64,000 nucleotides of DNA from an uncultured Bacteroidales bacterium (GCA_902772585.1 CACYBB010000001.1:48243-112242); one strand, 5' to 3'. Shown: positions 53,093 to 61,427, counted from the first letter of the stretch. The notes: generated by a model from the sequence alone, not told the origin. Translations and numbers: made by a program.

Positions 53093-55210
53093 TTAGCTTT
53101 CCTTTATGAATTCTTTTACTGGCACCTCTTCAAAGAATGAGTGCGTAACATCGTTCTTAATCAGATATGTGGCCTTAACCAAAGGCTTCATCACATTATA
53201 CTCCTCTGCTGTCAACTCCTTGTAGAGTAATGGGAAAAGAACAACCTGTTTGGATATCTGAGGATAGAACTCCGTGATAATCTTCGTCGCATGGCTTTTG
53301 TCGAACTTCTGCAGAGGCGAGTCTATAAATACGGGGAACTGTATGCCGGACTCATCTACCAGGGCTTTTAGAATTGAAGTGGCGTAGAGTTGCTGCTCAC
53401 CTTTCGATAAGGAATCTTTGTTGATAACTTTTCCGTCAATAGAGAACAGATTGATATCCATATCCTCGCCATCAATAACTACTTCCACCTTGCCAATGAA
53501 ATCTTCCTTGTGCATGAGAGTATTGAGAGTTGTCTTGATGCGACGCTCTAGCGAATATTTCTTCTCCTGCTTCAACGAAATGAGGAATGTGGATAGTTCG
53601 TCAATGAGTTGTTCGGCAACAGCATCCTTTTTGGCATCGCTGTCATCCAGACTCACTTTCTTGCTCAGTTCGCTGACCAGCTTACAAACCGTTGCCAGTT
53701 CTTGAGATAATTCGCCAATAGACTCGTGCATCTTGCGTATTTCTGCATCTTTCTGAGCGATTGTTTTCTCTATCTGATTCTTCTGAGTGCGAATTGATTT
53801 GATTAACTCATCCTTCTCCTTGCTCTGGATATTCGACAGTCTTCTGCTATTACGTTCTAAGACAAGTTTGTTCTTCTTGTAATCTTCTGCCAGATGTTCG
53901 AACTCCGATTTGTAAGTAGTTGTGAGATTATTGTAGATGGCCAGAAATTCCTCGTAATCCTGTTCTGAGACAGATAGCAAAACATTTTCATCTGTTACAT
54001 CATGCTTATATTTCTCCAGCACATCTTGGACTTGTAATATCAGTTCCGACTTTTGTGGAGATGAAATCGTAGAATGCTCGAACATAAGCATGAGATCTGA
54101 TGTTATTTGACTCACAACAAGATTCCTACTCAACTGGTCATTCTTTGCCTCGCGCAATTTGAAGTCGTATTCTATCTGGTCTCTAGTTTCCTTGAACAGC
54201 TTTCCTGTAATAGCGAAAGGCGCAAAATCAATAAATTGTCGCAACTGACGCTTATATTCTTCGTCCTTCTGTTTAGTCGTCTCAATCAGTTTTTCGATTC
54301 TGGCTATCTCAGCAGAAGTGGCATCATTGCCCTCACGCATCAGCTGTAGTTGGATAGATTCATCTTCGCTACGCAGTTGTAACAATTCTGATTCGAGATT
54401 AGACAAGTCCTGTCTTTTATCTCCTACTTGCTTTTCCAACTCTTCTTGCTTATTAAGCATCGAAACCAACTTTTCGCGACTGGCCACATCTGATGACTTC
54501 TTGCGGAAACGCAACCTGACATTCTCAAGGTTCTTTTTCAGGTCTTCATATTTACGCACTCCCAGAACCTCGTTATATGCTGAGCACAAACGTCGCTTCT
54601 CTGTAGATGTGTTGGTTTCTGCCAAAGCAACAATCTGTTCTGAATCAAAGAAGAAGAAACGTGCAATATCTTTATTGAGGATGAAGTCGTTGATAAACAC
54701 CTCAAAACCAATCGTAGCGGTAAGTTCATTCCTTACACCATCAATCAGGATGTCAACGTTCTCTTTCTCTGTAACCATATCGTAAGAACGTACCACCTTC
54801 AAAGACGTACAAGGGAGAGATGGAATCACCACATCCTCAAACTCAATAGCAACGTAGTACGTGGTGATACGTTTCAGGTCTTCATTGTCAGAAGAATATC
54901 CTCTACGTTTAATGGCATCTTTTTTCGAGTCGTCGAGAGCATCAAGTTTAGCCCTGACGTTATTATTGAGGTTGTTTCTTAGGAAAGAGTTATAGCCACT
55001 ATTAGCAATGTCCTTTCTCACTTCTGCCTCTACTTCCGTAATAAGCCTACCATATAGGCACCATATCAAAGAATGTAGGAATGTCGTCTTACCAAAACCA
55101 TTCTCACCAGAAATCAGGAAAATAGGTTTATCATCATCTTGTTTGAACTTGATGATGTTTTTGCCTTCGTAAAGGCGATAGTTGCCGAGTGTTATAGACT
55201 TGATAATCAT
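53093..55210 (-). CDS. dndD: DNA phosphorothioation ATPase DndD
   Basis: 705-residue SMC-like ATPase. Walker A is GENGFGKT (35-42) and the ABC signature is LSKGEQQLYATSIL followed by the Walker B FPVFIDSPLQKFD near the C-terminus. Coiled coils of about 200 residues lie on each side of a centre without a Cys hook. It is thought to nick or open DNA for sulfur insertion with DndC and DndE. The start overlaps the dndC stop (ATGA). Confidence 0.9.
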   Translation of the reverse strand: MIIKSITLGNYRLYEGKNIIKFKQDDDKPIFLISGENGFGKTTFLHSLIWCLYGRLITEVEAEVRKDIANSGYNSFLRNNLNNNVRAKLDALDDSKKDAIKRRGYSSDNEDLKRITTYYVAIEFEDVVIPSLPCTSLKVVRSYDMVTEKENVDILIDGVRNELTATIGFEVFINDFILNKDIARFFFFDSEQIVALAETNTSTEKRRLCSAYNEVLGVRKYEDLKKNLENVRLRFRKKSSDVASREKLVSMLNKQEELEKQVGDKRQDLSNLESELLQLRSEDESIQLQLMREGNDATSAEIARIEKLIETTKQKDEEYKRQLRQFIDFAPFAITGKLFKETRDQIEYDFKLREAKNDQLSRNLVVSQITSDLMLMFEHSTISSPQKSELILQVQDVLEKYKHDVTDENVLLSVSEQDYEEFLAIYNNLTTTYKSEFEHLAEDYKKNKLVLERNSRRLSNIQSKEKDELIKSIRTQKNQIEKTIAQKDAEIRKMHESIGELSQELATVCKLVSELSKKVSLDDSDAKKDAVAEQLIDELSTFLISLKQEKKYSLERRIKTTLNTLMHKEDFIGKVEVVIDGEDMDINLFSIDGKVINKDSLSKGEQQLYATSILKALVDESGIQFPVFIDSPLQKFDKSHATKIITEFYPQISKQVVLFPLLYKELTAEEYNVMKPLVKATYLIKNDVTHSFFEEVPVKEFIKES

Positions 55211-56550
55211 GCTTCGCCCTCCTTTATAAATGATTCAAGACGAGATTCCAAGTCTGTCTGCAAACCGTATTTCCTCATAAGCAGCACCTTGTTCTTTTGC
55301 AATGCCAACAGCTCCTGGATAAGCTGATAGTGTTTTGGATTGTCAGAACAAGCCTTTTCCAACAATATGCGTTCTTGCAAACCTATATTGGTATTAGGTA
55401 TGTTGTAGCCATACACTTCGTTGTAAATGTCGTTAACGGTGGTAGAGAAATTGCCGTCACGATACCACAGCACTTGAATGGCTATGAGTTCCTGATTAGT
55501 GATTAAGTCTATGCTGGAGCGATATGACTGGGTGTCTTTCTGAACAGTAAGCAGTTCTCGAAGAAGCTGGATTCTGTACTCCATCGTATAGTTGCCCAAA
55601 TTGTGACCAGTTTCATCAACGGCTTTCTGTCCGTTTCTTCTTGTAGAGCAACGCAGCTCAGAGACATTACGATTCTCCACAAGTCTGTCTCTGAAATCCA
55701 GTAGTGGCTTCATCCACTCTATACCGTTTTTAATTAGTGAGGTCATCGACTTGTCTTCTTTCACTACAGTACAAATCCAGCAACCAAAGCGGCTCTGGCC
55801 ACAAGAACGGTGACTGTCATCAGTAACTACCGTAGGACATTCGTAATCATCTGCAGAGGCATCCATGTATATCTTGTACAGGATTTCGTTGTCAAATCCC
55901 CAGGGTGAAGGCACCGTGTTGATAATCCACCAAACCTCTTCAAGCATCAGTTCCTTTATTGGCGCATAGGTAAAGGTGTTGGGATTCAATGGATGTTTCG
56001 ACAGGCGATGTCCTTTTATCTCATGTCGCTTGATGGAGCGTTCTCGTTGTTGGCTCTCTGAAAGTCTTGTTCCAACAAGCACAATAGCTTCTCCATCAGC
56101 AGCCACCTGATCTGTAATAAACTTCGAGGTGGGCTTAATCTTCATCTTTTCTGTACAGAAACGGAAAGAATTATTAGGGACAGGATAACCCTTACCTATC
56201 ACACAACACCAGAATGAATCTTCCAATTCCGGCGTAGTGGTAGCAACAGATATTGGCATCTGCTGCTCTTTAGCAGCTTTTGCTATCAGGTCTAAAACCT
56301 TGGTAACGTACTCTTCAATGATGGGATTTTCCACCATTGTATCGTTACATACCACATGTACATTTCTATTCAGAGGTTTGCCTTCCTCGCGCAATCTCTG
56401 CAAGGCAATCCATACTAGAGTAAGCAGCACCGTGGAATCTTTACCGCCACTAAAACCTATAATCCAAGGTCGGGTGTAGCGGTCCTCTTCTAGATACTGG
56501 TCTTTTAATTCATCAATTATCGCCTCAACGCGTTTGCTCTTTATCGTCAT
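55207..56550 (-). CDS. dndC: DNA phosphorothioation sulfurtransferase DndC
   Basis: 447-residue PAPS-reductase-like enzyme. PP-loop SGGKDS at 34-39; iron-sulfur ligands Cys132 (FRFCTEKMK), Cys250, Cys257 and Cys260 (SCGQSRFGCWIC). It transfers sulfur, normally delivered by a cysteine desulfurase (DndA or IscS), to the DNA backbone. First gene of the operon. No dndB precedes it, and no desulfurase gene is nearby. It is preceded by a leader of about 290 nt with the structured element 56620-56799 and a short open frame at 56563-56613. Confidence 0.92.
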   Translation of the reverse strand: MTIKSKRVEAIIDELKDQYLEEDRYTRPWIIGFSGGKDSTVLLTLVWIALQRLREEGKPLNRNVHVVCNDTMVENPIIEEYVTKVLDLIAKAAKEQQMPISVATTTPELEDSFWCCVIGKGYPVPNNSFRFCTEKMKIKPTSKFITDQVAADGEAIVLVGTRLSESQQRERSIKRHEIKGHRLSKHPLNPNTFTYAPIKELMLEEVWWIINTVPSPWGFDNEILYKIYMDASADDYECPTVVTDDSHRSCGQSRFGCWICTVVKEDKSMTSLIKNGIEWMKPLLDFRDRLVENRNVSELRCSTRRNGQKAVDETGHNLGNYTMEYRIQLLRELLTVQKDTQSYRSSIDLITNQELIAIQVLWYRDGNFSTTVNDIYNEVYGYNIPNTNIGLQERILLEKACSDNPKHYQLIQELLALQKNKVLLMRKYGLQTDLESRLESFIKEGEA

Positions 56551-56562
56551 TGTTTTAAGTCC

Positions 56563-56613
56563 TTAACTATAAAACCGCAAAAGGAAAAGGACACAAAAAT
56601 GGCGTGAAGCCAT
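56563..56613 (-). CDS. Possible leader peptide in front of dndC
   Basis: On the minus strand ATG at 56613 to TAA at 56563-56565 encodes 16 residues (MASRHFCVLFLLRFYS), preceded by ataagg. It ends 12 nt before the dndC ATG. The start codon is itself inside a small hairpin (atggc/gccat, 56599-56613). It may be a translational control element or chance. Confidence 0.25.
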   Translation of the reverse strand: MASRHFCVLFLLRFYS

Positions 56614-56619
56614 CCTTAT

Positions 56620-56799
56620 GCACTTAACCTGAGGGGCGGTGTCTGGAAAACGGGACCCCTAGCAACCACTAAGAATGCAACACGCCAAAGCGTGTGCAAT
56701 GCTATTCTGTTGCTATGAGGTAGCCTTTCCAGGCCTCCCTCTGCTCTTAAAAACGAACTATCCCAAATTTAGTTTTCCAGACACCCTTCGGTTAAGTGC
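56620..56799 (-). other. Highly base-paired 180-nt element in the dnd leader (structured RNA or MITE)
   Basis: Outer stem gcacttaacc (56620-56629) with ggttaagtgc (56790-56799); next stem ggtgtctggaaaac (56638-56651) with gttttccagacacc (56772-56785), 14 perfect pairs. Inside: agcaac (56661-56666) with gttgct (56709-56714), agaat (56672-56676) with attct (56704-56708), and tgc-a-acacgc-CAAA-gcgtgt-gca (56676-56698). The promoter at 56849-56856 would transcribe it as part of the dndC 5' leader. The same symmetry could be terminal inverted repeats of a small transposon; no target-site duplication was found. Confidence 0.7.
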
Positions 56800-56848
56800 G
56801 TTAAAAAAGCAATGCATCATTAGTCCGGATTTCTCCCCGAACTGACTG

Positions 56849-56856
56849 CAAAGATA
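56849..56856 (-). promoter_or_regulatory. -7 element for the dnd operon
   Basis: TATCTTTG on the minus strand, about 300 nt upstream of dndC. The structured element lies between it and the gene. The stretch 56857-57044 is AT-rich with no gene. Confidence 0.6.
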
Positions 56857-57044
56857 CAAAAAAGTTTGGAAAGTGATTCTCTTTTTTATGAAAAACTGAA
56901 AATAATAGCTCAAAAGTTTGTCAGAAGAGATTATTTACGAGTTTTCTGGAGTCCAAAAATACCGCCGATTTAATGTTTTAAAGCCTTGAAAAGTTATTTA
57001 TACTTAAAATTATTGTGAATATCTCACGTAATCTTGAATTATAT

Positions 57045-57075
57045 TTTGTATTTCGGCTTTTTTGATGTATATTTG
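57045..57075 (+). promoter_or_regulatory. Full promoter of the AAA15 gene
   Basis: TTTG at 57045-57048 and TATATTTG at 57068-57075, spacer 19 nt, 33 nt upstream of the ATG at 57108. It is divergent from the dnd promoter. Confidence 0.8.
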
Positions 57076-57107
57076 CACTCAAAAATCAATTATTTAATGG
57101 TACGACT

Positions 57108-58403
57108 ATGATACAGGAGTTTCAAGTACAGAATTTCTACAGCATCAGGGAGCGGCAAACTATTAGTTTTGTGCCGACCAACGATAGTAATATGCGTGGA
57201 CAATACGTACACGAAGTGGCAGAAGGAGTGGAACTCCTGAAGATTGGCATCGTGTATGGTAGTAATGCCAGCGGTAAGACTACCTTGCTCCAAACCCTGT
57301 CGTTTTTCCGTAGCGTTATGCTCAACAAGCCCGAATCAAAGAATGAGGGCATGGGGTACTTCCCGTTCCTGCTCGACAAACACAGTAGGGATGAGCATTC
57401 GCAGATGCAGATGACGTTCTGGCTGAACGGAGAAAAGTACGTCCTGAACCTGGAATTCGATAGCAAGCGAATCTACGAAGAATCGCTGATGGTATATACC
57501 AGTGCTCGTCCTACCTCTCTGTATAAACGTGTCTATCAATCGGAATCCGACCATACGGAGGTTATCTTCGGAAACAAAGCAGGAATTGACAAGGCCACTC
57601 AGCGTGCTATCGAGGGAAATACCACCAACAACTGTACGGTGATGGCTGCCTTCGGACAATCGAATGCTCACGTTTCAAAACTGAACGAAGTGTTTGATTT
57701 CTTCCTATCGGGCATTCAGAGTATCTTGACCCCAAGAGACTATCTGTCGTATGATGTTAAAAACGAACTTCGAAATGATAAGGACGGCAAGAAAAAGCGT
57801 TTCCTGCTCCAGTTGCTGAAAGCCAGCGACTTCAACATCGTTGACATGACACTCGACGAGCGCGAAGATTCCATCACACCCGAAATGGAAATGACCATCA
57901 AGAGTGCGCCTATACCTGAGGAGGCCAAGATAGAGATGCTCAGGCGTGGTACCATCAAGCACGATGATATAATGTTCATGCATACAGGTGAGGATGGCGA
58001 ATATGAGTTGCACGAGCGACTGGAGTCTGCCGGTACGCATCGTTTTCTGGGTATGTCAATCGTGCTGTACTACGTATTACACGAAAACAACTTCATCCCC
58101 GTTGACGAGATAGAGACCAGCATCCACTATGAGCTGCTTGCTTATTTCATCAAACTGTTCTTGGCCAACAGCGAGGGTTCGTCGCAACTGCTGATGACCA
58201 CCCACGACATCAACCTGCTGAATGAGGATTTCATCCGCCGCGATGTGGTGTGGTTTACCGACAAGAGCAAGGAGGGAGCCACGCAAGTTAAGCGACTCTC
58301 TTCACTCGGCCTGCACAAGACGATGAATCCATACAACGCCTACAAACAGGGTAAGCTGGTGGATCTGCCATTCCTTGGAAGTATTTACCTTGAAACAGAG
58401 TAG
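57108..58403 (+). CDS. AAA15-family ATPase
   Basis: 431-residue ABC-like ATPase. Walker A GSNASGKT (51-58) after the MIQEFQVQNFYSIRERQTIS strand, Walker B-like FIPVDEIETSIHYELL near 340, and the H-loop TTHDINLL. Proteins of this kind occur alone or with a nuclease partner (RloB, TOPRIM) in abortive-infection systems. Here no RloB follows, only a 40-codon gene fragment (58394-58513). It is divergent from the dnd operon. Confidence 0.8.
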   Translation: MIQEFQVQNFYSIRERQTISFVPTNDSNMRGQYVHEVAEGVELLKIGIVYGSNASGKTTLLQTLSFFRSVMLNKPESKNEGMGYFPFLLDKHSRDEHSQMQMTFWLNGEKYVLNLEFDSKRIYEESLMVYTSARPTSLYKRVYQSESDHTEVIFGNKAGIDKATQRAIEGNTTNNCTVMAAFGQSNAHVSKLNEVFDFFLSGIQSILTPRDYLSYDVKNELRNDKDGKKKRFLLQLLKASDFNIVDMTLDEREDSITPEMEMTIKSAPIPEEAKIEMLRRGTIKHDDIMFMHTGEDGEYELHERLESAGTHRFLGMSIVLYYVLHENNFIPVDEIETSIHYELLAYFIKLFLANSEGSSQLLMTTHDINLLNEDFIRRDVVWFTDKSKEGATQVKRLSSLGLHKTMNPYNAYKQGKLVDLPFLGSIYLETE

Positions 58404-58513
58404 CACATGGCGGTCAAGAAGAGTATAGCGACTACCTCAAACAACTCGTGGACGAAGGTATCCTTGAGATAGAAGGTGAGTATAAAAATAGGAAGTATAA
58501 GATTAAGAAGTAG
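58394..58513 (+). pseudogene. Fragment of an unidentified gene overlapping the AAA15 stop
   Basis: The frame one base back from the AAA15 gene is open from 58394 to TAG 58511-58513 and reads HGGQEEYSDYLKQLVDEGIL then a Lys-rich end (YKNRKYKIKK). It looks like the C-terminus of a real winged-helix-like protein but has no start codon and a TGA at 58391. It is either a remnant of a lost partner gene or an extension reached by -1 frameshifting from the AAA15 gene; no slippery heptamer is evident. Confidence 0.45.
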
Positions 58514-58546
58514 AAAACTGGTTCGAAAATCAAAATATAATAGTTT

Positions 58547-59494
58547 ATGGCAGTATACGCAATTTACTCATACGAGGTTCAAGAAGGCAACAGGAGTCTC
58601 TTCTACAAAGAAACGGGGAAGAAGGCCATTGATATGGCAAACGAAATCATCGGCAATCTGCTGAAGGATGGCTTGACTGTTATTGGCAAGAAAAGGAATG
58701 AAGACCAACTGTTGAAAAACCTCCATTTTATTGGAAGGGAAGGCGTGTTCGCATGGGAGTTGTGCAACGTGAAGGACAAGACTCTGCTTGAAGGCCATGA
58801 GAAAATTCCTTACGAGGAGCACCCTGGAAGCTATGTTATAGTTGATAACAGACCCGATGTGTGTCAGATTGCGATAGAGAAGAATAGTGCCTTTGGTCCT
58901 GATACAGACAAAGTGGTCAAGTATCTGAAACGAGCTTTCAAGGCGCATTTGTTCGAATATGGCCTGAAGATGGTCATCAAGAGGAAATGGCAGGCAAGTA
59001 ATTTCAAGGAGGTCGTATTAGAAAGAATCATCAAACAGAAGGATTCGGTAAAAAGAGTGGTATGGGAATTCCCCAATCCAGACAGGATTAAGGGAATCGA
59101 TGCCACCAAGCAAATGAAAGAGCGATTGAGAGGTCTTATGCTATTTACGCAGGCTTCCAATGCCCTGAAGGGTAAATTGACGTTGACTGGTTCCAAGAAA
59201 AAACCGATAGATGTAGATGACGAAAAGATTGAGGACTGGGCGATGATTATGGCTCTTAGCGCACAAAACAATTATAAGCTGTCGTACTATTTCTACAACT
59301 CTTCCGTAGTGAATTTCAAGGACGTGGCCGACGCATTTGGTTCCATAGACAATAAGGTTATAAGAGACTTCGAGTCGGGACAACTCATAGACAAAGGCGA
59401 AGGTACGACTTTCGAACTGATTGAGAAACTTGACGAAATCAGAAAACAAATAGCTGACTATGACCATGAAAAGATTGTTGACGACGGCGAGTAA
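58547..59494 (+). CDS. Unknown protein, first of an accessory gene pair
   Basis: 315-residue soluble protein with no recognised domain. The N-terminal part (MAVYAIYSYEVQEGNRSLFY) looks like a ferredoxin-like alpha-beta fold, the centre is Lys-rich (LKMVIKRKWQASNFKEVVLE), and a helical C-terminus has YDHEKIVDDGE at the end. It begins after the AAA15 fragment and its end overlaps the next gene by 35 nt, so the two are translationally coupled. Its position beside the dnd system makes a defence role likely but unproven. Confidence 0.6.
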   Translation: MAVYAIYSYEVQEGNRSLFYKETGKKAIDMANEIIGNLLKDGLTVIGKKRNEDQLLKNLHFIGREGVFAWELCNVKDKTLLEGHEKIPYEEHPGSYVIVDNRPDVCQIAIEKNSAFGPDTDKVVKYLKRAFKAHLFEYGLKMVIKRKWQASNFKEVVLERIIKQKDSVKRVVWEFPNPDRIKGIDATKQMKERLRGLMLFTQASNALKGKLTLTGSKKKPIDVDDEKIEDWAMIMALSAQNNYKLSYYFYNSSVVNFKDVADAFGSIDNKVIRDFESGQLIDKGEGTTFELIEKLDEIRKQIADYDHEKIVDDGE

Positions 59495-60398
59495 GCGGAG
59501 TATCAAGGAAGCTTTCAGGGGTAATGCGGTTTTCCGCACTATTGATGCGGCTTACAAGAAGCAAGAGACTCAGATGGCGACTCTAAGGTTTTCGCCTGAG
59601 GAGATTTGGGTCAACTGCTTCATTGGCTTTGACCAGATTCTGAAGAATCGTGATGACATTGGCGAGGTAACACGTCGCATGTGGTACGACATTTTCTGCG
59701 ATTTGATGGATGATGCCCAAGAAGCTTCAAGAGCGTTTCAAAAAGAAGAACTTGAAACGGCAACATCGTGCATCGTCTATTCCATTATAGCCTGCATGAC
59801 GGCAAGCGACGATTGGGAAATCATTCAGCATACAGAGACTCTTATGTTCCAAATTGCTGAACACTCAGAACTCGATACTATAGCCACGCCTTTCGACAAT
59901 AATACAGAGAGTAACTTTGCCGGGTATATACAAAGGTATATCAGCACAGGCAAATACATCAGCGACGGATTGGAAAGTCCCAAAAGCTATGCAGACCCGA
60001 TAAATCCAGTTAGCACGCCCCAAGAAAGGACAAAGATAAAAAATGGTGTAAGGAAGCGTCTTGAGTTTATGAAGGGTTATCTGCCTGATAGCGAAACTCT
60101 GATTATGACTTCCTCGAATTTCAACTCGATGATAGAGGCCGTGGAATACCTTATTGAAAACGACGTTGTGAAGAAACAGGAGTCAAAACTACATACCAAT
60201 CTTCGAATAGCAGATTTGCGTTATACATTCTATTTGGTTTTCGCGAACGAAGGTAAATGTGTAGGCCGCGATAAGTGGTTGGACTTTCTTGGCGAGACGT
60301 TCTCGCAGATGCAAGACAATAAGGCCTCGCTTTACAACCACTTTTCTGATAAGCCTGCCGACTATGACAGGTTTTTAAAACAGAAGAAGAAAAAGTGA
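59460..60398 (+). CDS. Unknown protein, second of an accessory gene pair
   Basis: 312-residue helical protein, no recognised domain. It starts inside the end of the previous gene (ATG 59460 or 59466). The N-terminal half is acidic and hydrophobic (WVNCFIGFDQILKNRDDIGE, MWYDIFCDLMDDAQEASRAF); the C-terminal part (LRYTFYLVFANEGKCVGRDK, DRFLKQKKKK) is basic. There is no signal or membrane segment. A strong terminator at 60441-60485 ends the unit, so AAA15, this pair and the fragment may form one operon. Confidence 0.6.
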   Translation: MTMKRLLTTASKRSIKEAFRGNAVFRTIDAAYKKQETQMATLRFSPEEIWVNCFIGFDQILKNRDDIGEVTRRMWYDIFCDLMDDAQEASRAFQKEELETATSCIVYSIIACMTASDDWEIIQHTETLMFQIAEHSELDTIATPFDNNTESNFAGYIQRYISTGKYISDGLESPKSYADPINPVSTPQERTKIKNGVRKRLEFMKGYLPDSETLIMTSSNFNSMIEAVEYLIENDVVKKQESKLHTNLRIADLRYTFYLVFANEGKCVGRDKWLDFLGETFSQMQDNKASLYNHFSDKPADYDRFLKQKKKK

Positions 60399-60440
60399 GT
60401 GGGAAAATGGGATTTTGAGAATCCCACAAAAAATATTTTA

Positions 60441-60485
60441 AGTGGAGATAGGATTTTCTTGCATTCCTAATCTCCACTATTTTTG
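60441..60485 (+). terminator. Terminator after the accessory gene pair
   Basis: agtggagataggatt pairs with attcctaatctccact across a 12-nt loop (one bulge), followed by atttttgttt. Confidence 0.85.
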
Positions 60486-60540
60486 TTTGTATATCAGATG
60501 GTTAGGATTTCCCGTCGAGTGGGATTCCTGTAATCTATGA

Positions 60541-60568
60541 ATGGGATTTTGTGACGGAGAAATCCCAT
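60541..60568. repeat. Inverted repeat of a recurring gggatt motif
   Basis: atgggattt (60541-60549) and aaatcccat (60560-60568) are perfect arms. Further gggatt/aatccc copies lie at about 60411, 60421, 60521 and 60583. The cluster lies just upstream of the next operon and looks like a set of binding sites. Confidence 0.6.
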
Positions 60569-60592
60569 CTTGACCCCCTTTTAATCCCATGC

Positions 60593-60600
60593 TTCCTTTG
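60593..60600 (+). promoter_or_regulatory. Weak -7 element for the second replication-like module
   Basis: TTCCTTTG (one mismatch to TAnnTTTG), followed by a leader of about 90 nt that contains a hairpin ccgagaaca/tgttcttgg (60603-60630) and ends in an A-rich stretch before the ATG at 60693. Confidence 0.4.
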
Positions 60601-60692
60601 CAGCCGAGAACATGAATATCTCTGTTCTTGGCCGTCTGTCGCTATAGGGCTAAGCTGACGTGTCTAACGCCCTTAATACCGCTTAAAAAATT

Positions 60693-61220
60693 ATGAAAAA
60701 GGTATTAAAAAGCAACATCGAGGCAGGTTCAAGAGAATCTAGCGAACCTCGCCTCCTCGGAAGCATCGTAGAGGAGATGCTTCATGGTAACTCACCGCTC
60801 GCAAAGGGCTATCGTCAGTACATCGCTTCTCAGGAGAACGGGGAAGCCGAAGAACAAGGTTGGCACGCCAACACGGAACTTGGCTGCGATGTGAAAACGT
60901 TGCTTCGTAGCGACAAGCGTATGTTGGTCAACAAAGCGTATCCGGGCGTTTTGCGCCTCGACGCGGAAGCTGATATCGACGAGTTTCGCTGTCGCGATGC
61001 TCACATGACGTTCATTGAAACGATTCCCATGCCGGCTGGCAAACGCAATCTGCACGTCTTCGACGGCGAGTACATCACGGTGACTCGACGCGACGACGGA
61101 AGCCTGCGCCCGAACTTCAAGCCGATGCCGAAGTTAGGGGCTAACCTGAGTGTTGACAACTACGCCTTCGAGGTGTATCGTGAACTTCGTGGGGCGCTGA
61201 AAGGCCTTGTAGAAAAGTAA
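60693..61220 (+). CDS. Accessory-module protein of unknown function
   Basis: 175-residue protein with no recognised domain. The N-terminus is charged and helical (SIVEEMLHGNSPLAKGYRQY); the C-terminal half is beta-rich and basic (HVFDGEYITVTRRDDGSLRP) and ends YAFEVYRELRGALKGLVEK. The same C-terminal end survives as a remnant at 21768-21847 beside the other module, so this family travels with such modules. First gene of the second replication-like module. Confidence 0.6.
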   Translation: MKKVLKSNIEAGSRESSEPRLLGSIVEEMLHGNSPLAKGYRQYIASQENGEAEEQGWHANTELGCDVKTLLRSDKRMLVNKAYPGVLRLDAEADIDEFRCRDAHMTFIETIPMPAGKRNLHVFDGEYITVTRRDDGSLRPNFKPMPKLGANLSVDNYAFEVYRELRGALKGLVEK

Positions 61221-61239
61221 GTTTTCCGTGGCCAAAGCG

Positions 61240-61387
61240 GTTTCAGCGTTTCAGCCGTTTCAGGGGTCAGGTGAGGGTTACACCCTCTTTCTTAAGACTT
61301 ATAACTATCTAATAATTAATAAGTTATATAACAGATAAGAGTTCTGAAACCCCACAAACCCTATGCTGAAACGCGAAACGCTGAAAC
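61240..61387. repeat. Clustered gtttcag heptamers in two opposed groups
   Basis: gtttcag at 61240, 61248 and 61257, then ctgaaac (its complement) at 61344, 61366 and 61381. Three direct copies face three inverted copies across about 80 bp in the gap between two accessory genes. It looks like an operator or a replication-origin-like site. Confidence 0.7.
61273..61290 (+). terminator. Small hairpin after the 60693 gene
   Basis: gagggt-tac-accctc (61273-61287), a perfect 6-bp stem with a 3-nt loop, followed by tttctt. It lies between the two groups of gtttcag repeats and may be a terminator or attenuator. Confidence 0.5.
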
Positions 61388-61427
61388 GTTTGGTTTATTA
61401 TTTTTTCATCTAAAAAGCAGAATATCA

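Noticed and set aside
56620-56799. Structured element considered as tmRNA, RNase P RNA, SRP RNA or a retron ncRNA
   Set aside because: None of the conserved sequences of tmRNA, RNase P or SRP RNA was seen, and no reverse transcriptase gene is nearby.
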